Assembly: GCF_005519465.1 (NCBI RefSeq)
Contig: NZ_CP027858.1
Span: 3,968,001 to 4,032,000 of the forward strand
Direction: 5' to 3'
DNA from: Streptomyces clavuligerus
GTDB lineage: Bacteria; Actinomycetota; Actinomycetes; Streptomycetales; Streptomycetaceae
Length of the DNA: 64,000 nt
Below, in pieces: positions 16,868-24,401 of this stretch. The notes below the pieces were generated by a model. It had not been told where the DNA came from. It saw nothing but the letters and a program-made list of their open reading frames with translations, and did not search any database. The position numbers and the translations under genes are program-made. The stretch's first letter is position 1. Each line of letters opens with the position of its first letter.

Positions 16868-17120
16868 ACCGCCCACCGCCTTCGGTCCCGGGCGGCCCGT
16901 CGGGCGCGGGCCGCGCTCTGTCCGATCAGCCTGTGACGGGGGACGGCCGTACGCGCGCGGGGTGGTCCGTCCGGGTGCCCACCGAGATAGTGGATGTGAT
17001 GCAGGTCACATCGAATGGGGAAACAAGCGGGGACGGGTTCCCCGTTTGACTTCATGTCCCCAAGAAATGGGGAGGCTTTCCCCGCTTCGAGGGGTGAGAG
17101 GGAGAAGAGGGGATGGAGTC
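16868..17120. promoter_or_regulatory. Divergent control region with 40-bp-periodic GGGGA/TCCCC array
   Basis: Between the M6 protease and TetR starts, GGGGA-N4-TTCCCC occurs twice (17029-17043 and 17069-17083), exactly 40 bp apart. An outlying five-base element also repeats at 40 bp (GGGGA 17017-17021, TCCCC 17057-17061), and GGGGA recurs once more at 17109. The dyads are likely operators, most simply for the adjacent TetR protein. Confidence 0.6.
16995..17010. promoter_or_regulatory. Crp/CAP-type site
   Basis: TGTGATGCAGGTCACA is a perfect TGTGA-N6-TCACA and also fits the Streptomyces Crp form GTG-N6-GNCAC. It lies 128 bp upstream of the protease start and 111 bp before the TetR start. Confidence 0.6.
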
Positions 17121-17864
17121 ATGAGTCCCACGGGCAGCCCCGCGGGCACCGACGGCGTCACGGGGGCCGTGGTGTACGAGGAGGCGTCGCACGAGGTGTG
17201 CGTGCACGCGAAGGGCGGCGGCCATCGGTCGGCCTCCCGGCCCAGGGCGGACGCCCTGCGGAACCGGGAGCGGATCGTGTCGGCCGCGCGCGAGCTCTTC
17301 GTGGAGTTCGGCCCCTCGGTCCCGCTGGACGACGTCGCCCGTCGGGCGGGCGTCGGCAATGCCACGCTCTACCGGCACTTTCCCGACCGGGACGCCCTGG
17401 TCCACGGGGTCGTGGTGGCGGTGCTCTCCCGTTCCACCGCGAAGGCGGAGGAGGCGGCCGGGCGCGCGAGCGACCCCTTCGACGCGGTCCGCCGCTTCGC
17501 CGACAACGCGGTCGAGGAGAAGATCGGGGCGCTCTGTCTGATGCTCCCCGGCACCTTCGACCACGACCACCCCGAGCTGATCGCCGGGCGGCAGCGGCTG
17601 GAGGACGCCGTGGCCGAGCTGGTGCGGCGGGCGCAGGACGCGGGCCGGATGCGCCCCGATGTCGGGGTCGGCGACTTCATGGTCGGGCTCTCCCAGCTCA
17701 CCCGCCCGCTGCCCGGGACCGGGTGCACCCACTTCGACCGGTTCGTCCACCGGCATGTCCAGATCTTCGTGGACGGTCTCGAAGCCCCCGCCCGCTCCGA
17801 ACTGCCCGGCAGCACCGTCACCCTGGAGGCCCTGCGAGGCGAATGTGCGCGTACCGATGGGTGA
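17121..17864 (+). CDS. TetR/AcrR-family transcriptional regulator
   Basis: A 247-residue regulator. After a ~45-residue unstructured start, the helix-turn-helix domain runs from RERIVSAARELFVEFGPSVP to the recognition segment VGNATLYRHFPDRDAL. The C-terminal ~140 residues form the ligand domain, with a Cys pair near LCLM and TGCTH. The start is ATG 17121 with GGATGGAG just ahead. A paired GGGGA/TTCCCC operator array stands upstream. It lies 237 bp before a DHA2-type exporter on the same strand and divergent from a protease, so either or both could be targets. The ligand is unknown. Confidence 0.85.
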   Translation: MSPTGSPAGTDGVTGAVVYEEASHEVCVHAKGGGHRSASRPRADALRNRERIVSAARELFVEFGPSVPLDDVARRAGVGNATLYRHFPDRDALVHGVVVAVLSRSTAKAEEAAGRASDPFDAVRRFADNAVEEKIGALCLMLPGTFDHDHPELIAGRQRLEDAVAELVRRAQDAGRMRPDVGVGDFMVGLSQLTRPLPGTGCTHFDRFVHRHVQIFVDGLEAPARSELPGSTVTLEALRGECARTDG

Positions 17865-17912
17865 ACGACGTGCATGACCCGTAGCGCGGCGACCGCCGTG
17901 TGACCACGATCC

Positions 17913-17971
17913 GCACGGCGCGCCGTCCGCGCCGTGCCCGGACCCCGCGGTGCCGACGCACAGCGGCACCG
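17913..17971 (+). terminator. Tandem hairpins after TetR gene
   Basis: Two hairpins follow the stop: GCACGGCGC (17913-17921) with GCGCCGTGC (17929-17937), then CGGTGCCG (17948-17955) with CGGCACCG (17964-17971). They probably end the TetR transcript before the exporter's own promoter. Confidence 0.55.
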
Positions 17972-18101
17972 GGACGGGACCGGACCGACGCGTGACCCGC
18001 GGTGCTGAGCCGACACCGCACCGCGGCCGCGCCGTACCGCCGACCCAGCCCAATACTTCTCTCCGTTTTCAGCGGATTCGCTCTCCTAGGTGGCTCCACG
18101 C

Positions 18102-19661
18102 ATGTCAAAAACAGCCCACACCACCGGTACCACCGGACCGTCCGAACCCCTCGCCCCGAACCAACCGGGTGCCGCCGACCCCCAGCGCTGGAAGGCGCTG
18201 ATCTTCATCGCCCTGGCCCAGCTCATGGTGGTGCTGGACGCGACGATCGTGAACATCGCGCTGCCCACCGCCCAGCAGGACCTGGGGATATCCGACGGCA
18301 ACCGGCAGTGGGTCATCACGGCCTACGCCCTCGCCTTCGGCGGACTGCTGCTCTTCGGCGGCCGGGTCGCCGACATCTGGGGCCGCCGCCGCACCTTCGT
18401 CGCCGGTCTCGGCGGCTTCGCCCTGGCCTCCGCGCTCGGCGGCGCGGCGACCAGTGAGGCGATGATGCTCGGGGCCCGTGCGCTCCAGGGCGTCTTCGGC
18501 GCGCTGCTGGCGCCCGCCGCGCTCTCGCTGCTCGCGGTGATGTTCACCGACGCGCGGGAGCGCGCCAAGGCGTTCGGCATCTACGGCGCCATCGCGGGCG
18601 GTGGCGGTGCCGTCGGCCTGCTGCTCGGCGGCTTCCTCACGGAGTACCTCGACTGGCGCTGGACCTTCTACGTCAACATCCCCTTCGCGGTCGTCGCCGC
18701 GCTGGGCGCCTACTTCGTGATCCGCGAGCCGAGCGGCGCCCGCAACCGCGCCCCGCTCGACATCCCCGGCGTGATCCTCTCCACCACGGGTCTGGTGGCC
18801 CTGGTGTACGGCTTCACCCGCGCCGAGCACTCCGGCTGGACGGACGGCTGGACGATCGGCATGTTCGTCCTCTCCGCCGTGCTGCTGGCCGCCTTCGTCG
18901 CCGTCGAGTCCAAGGTCAAGGCCCCGCTGCTGCCGCTGCGTGTCCTGACCGAGCGCAACCGAGGCGGTGTCTACCTCTCGCTCGGTCTCGCGGTCATCGC
19001 GATGTTCGGCCTCTTCCTGTTCCTCACCTACTACCTCCAGGTCGTCCGGGGGTACTCGCCGGTCAAGACCGGTTTCGCCTTTATGCCGATGGTCGTCGGC
19101 ATGATCGTGGGCTCGACCCAGATCGGCACCCGGCTCATGACCCGGGTGGCGCCCCGGCTGCTGATGGCCCCGGGCTTCCTGCTCGCGGCGCTGGGCATGC
19201 TGCTGCTGACCCAGCTCGACCTGGACAGTTCGTACACCACGGTGGTGCTCCCGGCGCAGTTGCTGCTGGGTCTCGGCATGGGTACGGCGTTCATGCCGGC
19301 GATGTCGCTCTCGACGTTCGGTGTCGACCCGGCGGACTCCGGTGTCGCCTCCGCGATGGTCAACACCTCGCAGCAGGTCGGCGGTGCCATCGGTACGGCG
19401 CTGCTGAACACGATCGCGGCGTCGGCGACCACCGCGTACATCGCGGACCACGCGGCGGGCGCCGCCGATCCGAAGGTGCTGGAGTTCCAGGGCATGGTGC
19501 ACGGCTTCACCTCCGCCATCTGGTGGGCGGTCGGCATCCTGGTCGCCTCGGCGGCGATCGCGTTCACGCTGGTCAACAGCGGACGTCCGGAGATCGGTGC
19601 GGCCGGGGGCGGCACCGGGGACGCGGAGGACGAGGTGAAGGTGCCGGTCGTCGTCCACTGA
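18102..19661 (+). CDS. MFS exporter, DHA2 (EmrB/QacA) 14-TM family
   Basis: A 519-residue transporter with 14 predicted membrane spans. The DHA motif D1 LDATIVNIALPTAQQDL is in TM1, motif A GGRVADIWGRRRTF lies between TM2 and TM3, and motif C is represented by GAIAGGGGAVGLLLGG. The family exports hydrophobic or cationic drugs against the proton gradient. The last ~25 residues are Gly/acidic and cytoplasmic. The start is ATG 18102 with AGGTGG nine bases before it. It lies downstream of a TetR gene and upstream of a MarR gene, so either could control it; the TetR gene on the same strand is the better guess. Confidence 0.92.
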   Translation: MSKTAHTTGTTGPSEPLAPNQPGAADPQRWKALIFIALAQLMVVLDATIVNIALPTAQQDLGISDGNRQWVITAYALAFGGLLLFGGRVADIWGRRRTFVAGLGGFALASALGGAATSEAMMLGARALQGVFGALLAPAALSLLAVMFTDARERAKAFGIYGAIAGGGGAVGLLLGGFLTEYLDWRWTFYVNIPFAVVAALGAYFVIREPSGARNRAPLDIPGVILSTTGLVALVYGFTRAEHSGWTDGWTIGMFVLSAVLLAAFVAVESKVKAPLLPLRVLTERNRGGVYLSLGLAVIAMFGLFLFLTYYLQVVRGYSPVKTGFAFMPMVVGMIVGSTQIGTRLMTRVAPRLLMAPGFLLAALGMLLLTQLDLDSSYTTVVLPAQLLLGLGMGTAFMPAMSLSTFGVDPADSGVASAMVNTSQQVGGAIGTALLNTIAASATTAYIADHAAGAADPKVLEFQGMVHGFTSAIWWAVGILVASAAIAFTLVNSGRPEIGAAGGGTGDAEDEVKVPVVVH

Positions 19662-19706
19662 GGCCGTCCCGGGCCGCCCCGGGGGCACCCGCCCGCTGCG
19701 GCCCGT

Positions 19707-19742
19707 CACCTCCGTCGCCCCTCCCGGGGGGTGACGGAGGTG
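19707..19742 (+). terminator. Terminator after MFS gene
   Basis: CACCTCCGTC (19707-19716) pairs with GACGGAGGTG (19733-19742) and an inner CCCC/GGGG extends the stem. It lies 45 bp after the stop codon. Confidence 0.75.
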
Positions 19743-19746
19743 CGCG

Positions 19747-19788
19747 ATGCCCTGTCCGGACCGGACCGGACCGGACCGGACAGGGCAT
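19747..19788 (-). terminator. Terminator of MarR gene built on a CCGGA tandem repeat
   Basis: ATGCCCTGTCCGG (19747-19759) pairs with CCGGACAGGGCAT (19776-19788). The sequence between and including the arm ends is a run of the 5-bp unit CCGGA, about five copies, so the hairpin loop is made of the repeat. Confidence 0.7.
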
Positions 19789-19830
19789 GCGTGGGTGCGG
19801 GGGCTGCCCGGCGGTGCGGTGCGCGCGGGC

Positions 19831-20346
19831 TCAGCGCAGCCAGGGCAGGTCGGCGGCCGGGTCCTGGGGCTGAAGGCCTTCCGCGACGATCCGCATGATC
19901 TCGCCGAGCTGGCGCACCTGCTCGGGAGTGAGCCGGTCGAACATGGCCTGGCGCACGGCCTCCACATGGCCCGGTGCCGCCTGCTTCAGCACCGCGAAGC
20001 CCTCGTCCGTCAGAACGGCGTTCTGCCCGCGTTTGTCGGTCGGGCAGTCCTCGCGGCGCACCCAGCCCTTCTTCTCCAGCCGGGCGACGGCGTGGGAGAG
20101 CCGGGACCGGGTGATCTTGGCGTCGATCGCCAGCTCGGTCATCCGCTTGCGCCGCCGGGGCGCCTGGGAGAGCTGCACCAGCAGCCCGTAGTAGATGTGC
20201 GGCATGCGGGCGTCCCGCTGGAGCTGGCGGTCGAGATGGTCGTCGAACAGGGTGGTGGCATGGAGGTAGGCCCGCCACACCCGTTGCTCGTCATCGGTGA
20301 GCCAGCGCGGTTCGCGCTCGCCTCCTGCCGCTGATGCCGTGTTCAT
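19831..20346 (-). CDS. MarR-family transcriptional regulator
   Basis: A 171-residue MarR protein. The winged helix covers about residues 60-125: MTELAIDAKITRSRLSHAVA is the recognition unit, followed by the wing VRREDCPTDKRGQNAVLTDEG. Dimer helices flank it on both sides. A single cysteine in the wing (EDCPTDKRG) is suggestive but does not prove thiol sensing. It is divergent from an extradiol dioxygenase gene with 88 bp between; TTGAA-type dyads in that gap are probable operators. The pairing resembles MarR regulators that sense quinones or catechols and control ring-cleavage dioxygenases, such as MhqR in Bacillus. The ligand here is inferred. Confidence 0.88.
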   Translation of the reverse strand: MNTASAAGGEREPRWLTDDEQRVWRAYLHATTLFDDHLDRQLQRDARMPHIYYGLLVQLSQAPRRRKRMTELAIDAKITRSRLSHAVARLEKKGWVRREDCPTDKRGQNAVLTDEGFAVLKQAAPGHVEAVRQAMFDRLTPEQVRQLGEIMRIVAEGLQPQDPAADLPWLR

Positions 20347-20368
20347 ACCACCACTCTACGACTTGTCC

Positions 20369-20418
20369 TTGAATGTTGAACTACATAGGTCTAGGGTGAG
20401 GGGAGCTTGAAAGTTCAA
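20369..20418. promoter_or_regulatory. Probable MarR operators between MarR and dioxygenase genes
   Basis: TTGAAAGTTCAA (20407-20418) is a perfect palindrome and TTGAATGTTGAA (20369-20380) shares its left half, with centres 38 bp apart. The first lies just before the ribosome site of the dioxygenase gene and the second covers the MarR promoter side. Confidence 0.6.
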
Positions 20419-20434
20419 ATGATGGAGTTCCGTC

Positions 20435-21316
20435 ATGACCGCCACCCCGGCTTCCGCCGCCCCCGGCTTCCCCGCCGGTCCCTCCGCCCCGCCCGCTGAG
20501 GCCGCCTCCTCCGCAGCCTCCCCCGCCGGGTCCCCGGCCGGGGACAGGACCGGAGGGCGGACGCCCGCCCTCTATCTCTCCCATGGCGCCCCGCCCCTCG
20601 CGGACGACGCCGTCTGGCCGGGGCAGCTCGCCGCCTGGTCCGCCCGGCTGCCGCGCCCCCGGGCGATCCTGATGATCTCCGCCCACTGGGAGGAGGCCCC
20701 GCTCACGCTCGGCGCCACGGAGACCCGGCCGCTCGTCTACGACTTCTGGGGCTTCCCCGAGCGCTACTCCACGGTGCGGTACGAGGCCCCGGGCGCCCCC
20801 TGGCTCGCCGCCGCTGTGCGCAAGCTGCTGCGCCGCGCGGGCACTCCCGTCCAGGACATGCCCGACCGGGGGCTGGATCACGGTGCCTATGTCCCCTTGG
20901 TCGAGATGTACCCGGACGCCGATGTCCCCGTGCTCCAGATCTCGATGCCGACCCTCGATCCACAGCGGCTGATGGAGATCGGACGGCGGCTCGCGCCCCT
21001 GCGGGACGAGGGCGTACTGATCGTCGGCAGTGGCTTCTTCACCCACAATCTGGCGGCGCTGCGACAGGGCGGAATTCCCGCCTGGTCCGCCGAGTTCGAC
21101 GACTGGGGGCAGCGCGCCCTCGCGGCGGCCGACATCGACGCCCTGCTGGACTTCGAGCACACGTCCCCGGCGGGACGGCTGGCACACCCCCGGACCGAGC
21201 ACTTCGCCCCGCTCTTCGTCACGCTGGGGGCCGCAGAGGATGAGCTGGACGCCGGGCGCAGTGTGATCGACGGCTTCTGGATGGGGCTGGCCAAGCGCTC
21301 CGTCCAGTACGGCTGA
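20435..21316 (+). CDS. DODA/LigB-type extradiol ring-cleavage dioxygenase
   Basis: A 293-residue protein. About 45 Ala/Pro/Ser-rich residues precede a class-III extradiol dioxygenase domain. Metal-site histidines are seen in LYLSHGAPPL, MISAHWEEAP and GSGFFTHNLAAL, and the conserved GLDHGAYVPL carries another active-site His. The family uses non-haem Fe(II) or Zn to open catechol-type rings or act on DOPA-like compounds. The start is ATG 20435 with GGAG 8 bp before it. Divergent transcription from the MarR gene and the palindrome in the gap suggest induction by an aromatic or quinone compound. The real substrate is unknown. Confidence 0.85.
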   Translation: MTATPASAAPGFPAGPSAPPAEAASSAASPAGSPAGDRTGGRTPALYLSHGAPPLADDAVWPGQLAAWSARLPRPRAILMISAHWEEAPLTLGATETRPLVYDFWGFPERYSTVRYEAPGAPWLAAAVRKLLRRAGTPVQDMPDRGLDHGAYVPLVEMYPDADVPVLQISMPTLDPQRLMEIGRRLAPLRDEGVLIVGSGFFTHNLAALRQGGIPAWSAEFDDWGQRALAAADIDALLDFEHTSPAGRLAHPRTEHFAPLFVTLGAAEDELDAGRSVIDGFWMGLAKRSVQYG

Positions 21317-21334
21317 CGCACGGCGCGCCGGGCC

Positions 21335-21767
21335 CGTCCGCAGATGCGCAGGGCGCGGGGCCCATGGGTGCGGATCACCGCAGGGGTGGCGCCGCCCGCC
21401 AGACCGGGCGGGCGGCCGGGGCCACCACCCGGCGAGGACGGTGCGTCAGGGGCTCGGCGGTCTCGCGCTCGAAGCGGCGGGCCCGGTCGGCGGTGCGGCG
21501 GGGGCCGCCGAGGGCCAGTTCCCGGCGGTCACCTCGGCGCTCGGCGTGGGCATGCCCCTCCAGGAGGTCCTGGCAGCGGTCGAGCCGACGGTGGACGGTT
21601 CCCGCCCGACCCTGGCGCACCAGGGCCTCCACCGCCATGGGCGCGTGGCCGCCGATCCGGCCGTCGCGCCCGGGCCCGGCGGCATGGATGCGGTCGAGCG
21701 CCTCGTCGAGGACCCCGCTGCGGTCCGGGGGCGGCGGCGCGGCAGCAGCGGTGCGGTGGTCCTCCAC
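21335..21767 (-). pseudogene. Decayed questin-oxidase-family (DUF4243) gene
   Basis: Read on the minus strand from 21767, one frame gives VLDEALDRIHAAGPGRDGRI and HAPMAVEALVRQGRAGTVHR, which I recognise as the start of questin-oxidase-like proteins. The family sequence then moves between frames: GMPTPSAEVTAGNWP is in a second frame, GPRRTADRARRFERETAEP is back in the first, RTVLAGWWPR is in another, and PGLAGGATPAVIRTHGPRAL continues in yet another. At least four frameshifts are needed, and the C-terminal half of the family is absent. Nothing downstream completes it, so it is a relic between a dioxygenase gene and hrdD. Confidence 0.75.
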
Positions 21768-22228
21768 GGCCGGACCCCAGGCAGCCGCAGGTCAGGTCCG
21801 TGACGGGCGGTGTTCCCACACCTCCGGGCCGAGCAGCGCCGGGGTCGGCTCCCGGCCCGGCGCCGGCTCCGGGCGGTGCGCGGGTGAGCACCGGCCCCGT
21901 GCCCCGTGGCGACCCGGACCGGGCGTCGACGCCCGTGCACGGGCGTGCTCCGAGACGGGAGGGGGCCGGGAGGGAGGGGCCGGGCAACCTTTCCCGGGGT
22001 GGGAGCCGTCTTCCCAGCGGGGGGAGCAGAAACGGGGAAGGGCCGGACAGGACATGTGACGGGCGTCTCATGGGACAGCTGGGGGCGGCGCGCGGCGGGC
22101 ACGGAGAATCGCCCTCCGTAACCGATCTGACCTGGCCTGACCTGCACCTCTGCCGGTCCATCGGTCGACTGCCCGCCCATGGCGGCCGGGCAGGATACTG
22201 CAAGATCGTAAAAATTGACGAGGGGCCT
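21768..22228. other. Intergenic region upstream of hrdD
   Basis: About 460 bp with no gene or recognised RNA. The last 60 bp become AT-rich and lead into the hrdD promoter. GGCGTCGACGCC at about 21921-21932 is a short palindrome of unknown meaning. Confidence 0.4.
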
Positions 22229-22255
22229 GGGAATTCTGTCCGGATTCCAGTCGTT
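22229..22255 (+). promoter_or_regulatory. SigR-type promoter of hrdD
   Basis: GGGAAT (22229-22234), an 18-bp spacer and GTT (22253-22255) match the Streptomyces sigma-R consensus GGGAAT-N18-GTT exactly. hrdD is a known member of the disulfide-stress (SigR) regulon in S. coelicolor, so this is very probably the inducible promoter. Confidence 0.85.
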
Positions 22256-22316
22256 GTTTCCATCGGATGCAGGGCACCCGCAAGGGTGTCGCGGCCTACT
22301 CAGCAAGGGAGCTCGC

Positions 22317-23318
22317 ATGGCAACCCGTGCCGTCGCCCGTCGCCGGTCCGAGACCAAGGGGACCACCGGCCGGGCCGGTAGCGTACGCGCAGTGAGCGGC
22401 GAGACCGCCGATCGCGACCTGGTCGGTATGTATCTCGACGAGATCGCGCGGACGCCGCTGCTCGACGCCGCCAAAGAGGTCGAGCTGTCCCAGATCATCG
22501 AGGCGGGCGTCTATGCCCGGCAGATCCTCGACCAGGGGGTCGAGAGCGATGCCGGCGGTGCCACCCACAAGGAGCTGGAAGCGCTGGTTGCCGAGGGTGA
22601 GCGCGCGAAGGACGTGTTCATCCGGTCCAATCTCCGGCTGGTCGTCGCCGTCGCGCGGCGCTACCCGCGCAGCGGTCTGCCCCTGCTCGATCTGGTCCAG
22701 GAGGGCAACGCGGGCCTGGTCCGCGCGGTGGAGAAGTTCGACTACAGCAAGGGCTTCAAGTTCTCCACCTACGCCACCTGGTGGATTCGGCAGGCGATCA
22801 CCCGCTCCATAGCCGACCAGTCCCGCACCATCCGGCTCCCCGTCCACCTGGTGGAGGAGCTGGGCCGGATACGCCGTGTCCAGCGCGAGTTCAACCGCGA
22901 GAAGGGCCGTGAGCCCGAGGCCGCCGAGATCGCCCAGGAGCTGGGATCCACCCCGGAGCGGGTCACGGATGTCCTCGACTGGGCGCGCGACCCGGTCAGC
23001 CTGAACATGGCGGTGGACGACGCCGGTGAGACCCAGTTCGGTGATCTGCTGGAGGACACCTCGGCGGTCTCGCCCGAGCAGTCGGTGCTCACCCTGCTGC
23101 GCAGTGAGGGCCTGGACGATCTGATCGGCAAGCTGGACCAGCGGACGGCGTCGATCATCCGGATGCGGTACGGGATCATGGACGGCCGTGAGCGCACGCT
23201 GACGGAGGTCGGCAAGGAGCACGGCCTCACCCGTGAGCGCATCCGCCAGATCGAGAAGCACGCGCTGCTGGAGCTGAAGCGCATGGCCCGGGACACCGGC
23301 TTCGACGAGGCGGCTTGA
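22317..23318 (+). CDS. hrdD: Principal-like sigma factor HrdD (sigma-70 group 2)
   Basis: A 333-residue sigma factor nearly identical to my memory of S. coelicolor HrdD. It starts MATRAVARRRSETKG; region 1.2 is DLVGMYLDEIARTPLL, region 2 contains LRLVVAVARRYPRSGLPLLD and YATWWIRQAITRSI, region 3 follows IRLPVHLVEELGRIRR, and region 4.2 is TLTEVGKEHGLTRERIRQIE. It has no long acidic region 1.1 and is non-essential in known species; it reads promoters overlapping those of HrdB. The start is ATG 22317 with AGGGAG before it. A SigR-type promoter is 62 bp upstream, so it is probably induced by thiol oxidation. Confidence 0.95.
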   Translation: MATRAVARRRSETKGTTGRAGSVRAVSGETADRDLVGMYLDEIARTPLLDAAKEVELSQIIEAGVYARQILDQGVESDAGGATHKELEALVAEGERAKDVFIRSNLRLVVAVARRYPRSGLPLLDLVQEGNAGLVRAVEKFDYSKGFKFSTYATWWIRQAITRSIADQSRTIRLPVHLVEELGRIRRVQREFNREKGREPEAAEIAQELGSTPERVTDVLDWARDPVSLNMAVDDAGETQFGDLLEDTSAVSPEQSVLTLLRSEGLDDLIGKLDQRTASIIRMRYGIMDGRERTLTEVGKEHGLTRERIRQIEKHALLELKRMARDTGFDEAA

Positions 23319-23338
23319 GCGTCCCGTCCCCGTGACCC

Positions 23339-23371
23339 GGGCCCCTCGGGTCCGTACGGGCCCAGGGGCCC
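23339..23371. terminator. Terminator between converging hrdD and WYL genes
   Basis: GGGCCCCT (23339-23346) pairs with AGGGGCCC (23364-23371); inner CGGG/CCCG pairing may extend it. It lies in the 58-bp gap between the two stops. Confidence 0.65.
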
Positions 23372-23376
23372 TGCGG

Positions 23377-24339
23377 TCAGCGGGTGCCGGAAGCGCGTGC
23401 CAGCCGGGCGGCCATCTCCTGGACATGGGTGACCAGCGGCTCCGGCCCGACGACCCGGAATTCGCAGCCGACCATGAGCAGCCGGAGTGCCAGCCACTCC
23501 AGGGTGTCCGTCGACCGCGTCCGCAGTCGGCACTCCGCCTCCCCCAGCGGCTCCGGAGCGGCGAGGGACCGGGGGAGCCGCGCCGCCACCGTCGCCGCCG
23601 GAGCGTTGAACTCCACCTCCACGTCGTACTCCTGGCGGGGCATCAGGGTGTGCCCGAGCAGTTCCCCGGCGCCTCCCTTCGGCAGCTCCCGGGGGGTGAA
23701 GCGCTCGCCCGTCGGAAAGGGCCCGGTCAGCCGGTCGACCCGGAAGGTCCGCCAGTCGGCCCGTTCCAGGTCGTAGGCCATGAGATACCAGCGATAGCCG
23801 GTCGACAGCAGACGGTAGGGCTCCACCAGCCGCTTGGTGCGGGTACTGTCCCCGGCGCGATAGTCGAACCGCAGCCGTTCCTGCCCCCGGGCCGCACCGG
23901 CGATCGTCGTGAGGGTGTGCGGGTCGATCGTCGCGCCGTCGCCCCGGGTCAGCGGGAAGGTCGCCGCCTGAAGTGCGGTCACCCGGTGGCGCAGCCGGGA
24001 CGGCAGGACCTGCTCCAGCTTGGCCAGGGCCCGGACGGACGCCTCCTCGACGCCCTCGATGGCATGGCCCGCTCCGGCGCGCAGCCCGACGGCGATCGCC
24101 ACGGCCTCCTCGTCGTCGAGGGTGAGCGGAGGCATGGCTGTGCCCGCGACCAGGCGGTATCCGCCGACCGGTCCCTTTGTGGCCTCGACGGGATAGCCCA
24201 GCTCCCGCAGCCGGTCGATGTCGCGGCGGATGGTCCGGGGACTCACTTCCAGCCGCCGGGCCAGCTCGCTGCCCGGCCATTCACGCGGGGTCTGGAGCAG
24301 GGAGAGCAGGGTCAGCAGTCTCGCCGGGGTGTCCGTCAT
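23377..24339 (-). CDS. WYL-domain (HTH-11/YafY-type) transcriptional regulator
   Basis: A 320-residue protein. The N-terminal helix-turn-helix is LARRLEVSPRTIRRDIDRLR, with a wing GPVGGYRLVAG. The WYL domain, about residues 140-220, contains RLVEPYRLLSTGYRWYLMAYD, written in family terms as YxLxxxxxxWYL, and a WCX-type C-terminal extension follows. WYL proteins sense small ligands or single-stranded nucleic acids. It is divergent from an MFS exporter with 62 bp between, which strongly suggests that it controls the exporter and itself. The gap contains CCTATAGGGCGCCTA, a partly symmetrical candidate site. Confidence 0.88.
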   Translation of the reverse strand: MTDTPARLLTLLSLLQTPREWPGSELARRLEVSPRTIRRDIDRLRELGYPVEATKGPVGGYRLVAGTAMPPLTLDDEEAVAIAVGLRAGAGHAIEGVEEASVRALAKLEQVLPSRLRHRVTALQAATFPLTRGDGATIDPHTLTTIAGAARGQERLRFDYRAGDSTRTKRLVEPYRLLSTGYRWYLMAYDLERADWRTFRVDRLTGPFPTGERFTPRELPKGGAGELLGHTLMPRQEYDVEVEFNAPAATVAARLPRSLAAPEPLGEAECRLRTRSTDTLEWLALRLLMVGCEFRVVGPEPLVTHVQEMAARLARASGTR

Positions 24340-24401
24340 GAGCCAAGGATGCCGTCTTAATAGGACGCGTTCTGGCCTATAGGGCGCCTAGTGTCGTTCC
24401 C

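Noticed and set aside
19750..19785. CCGGA tandem repeat as CRISPR or transposon end
   Set aside because: Short units without spacers; it forms a terminator hairpin.
21375..22263. Open frames in both strands between LigB and hrdD as intact genes
   Set aside because: The minus-strand frame is explained by a frameshifted relic; the others have no motif or ribosome site.
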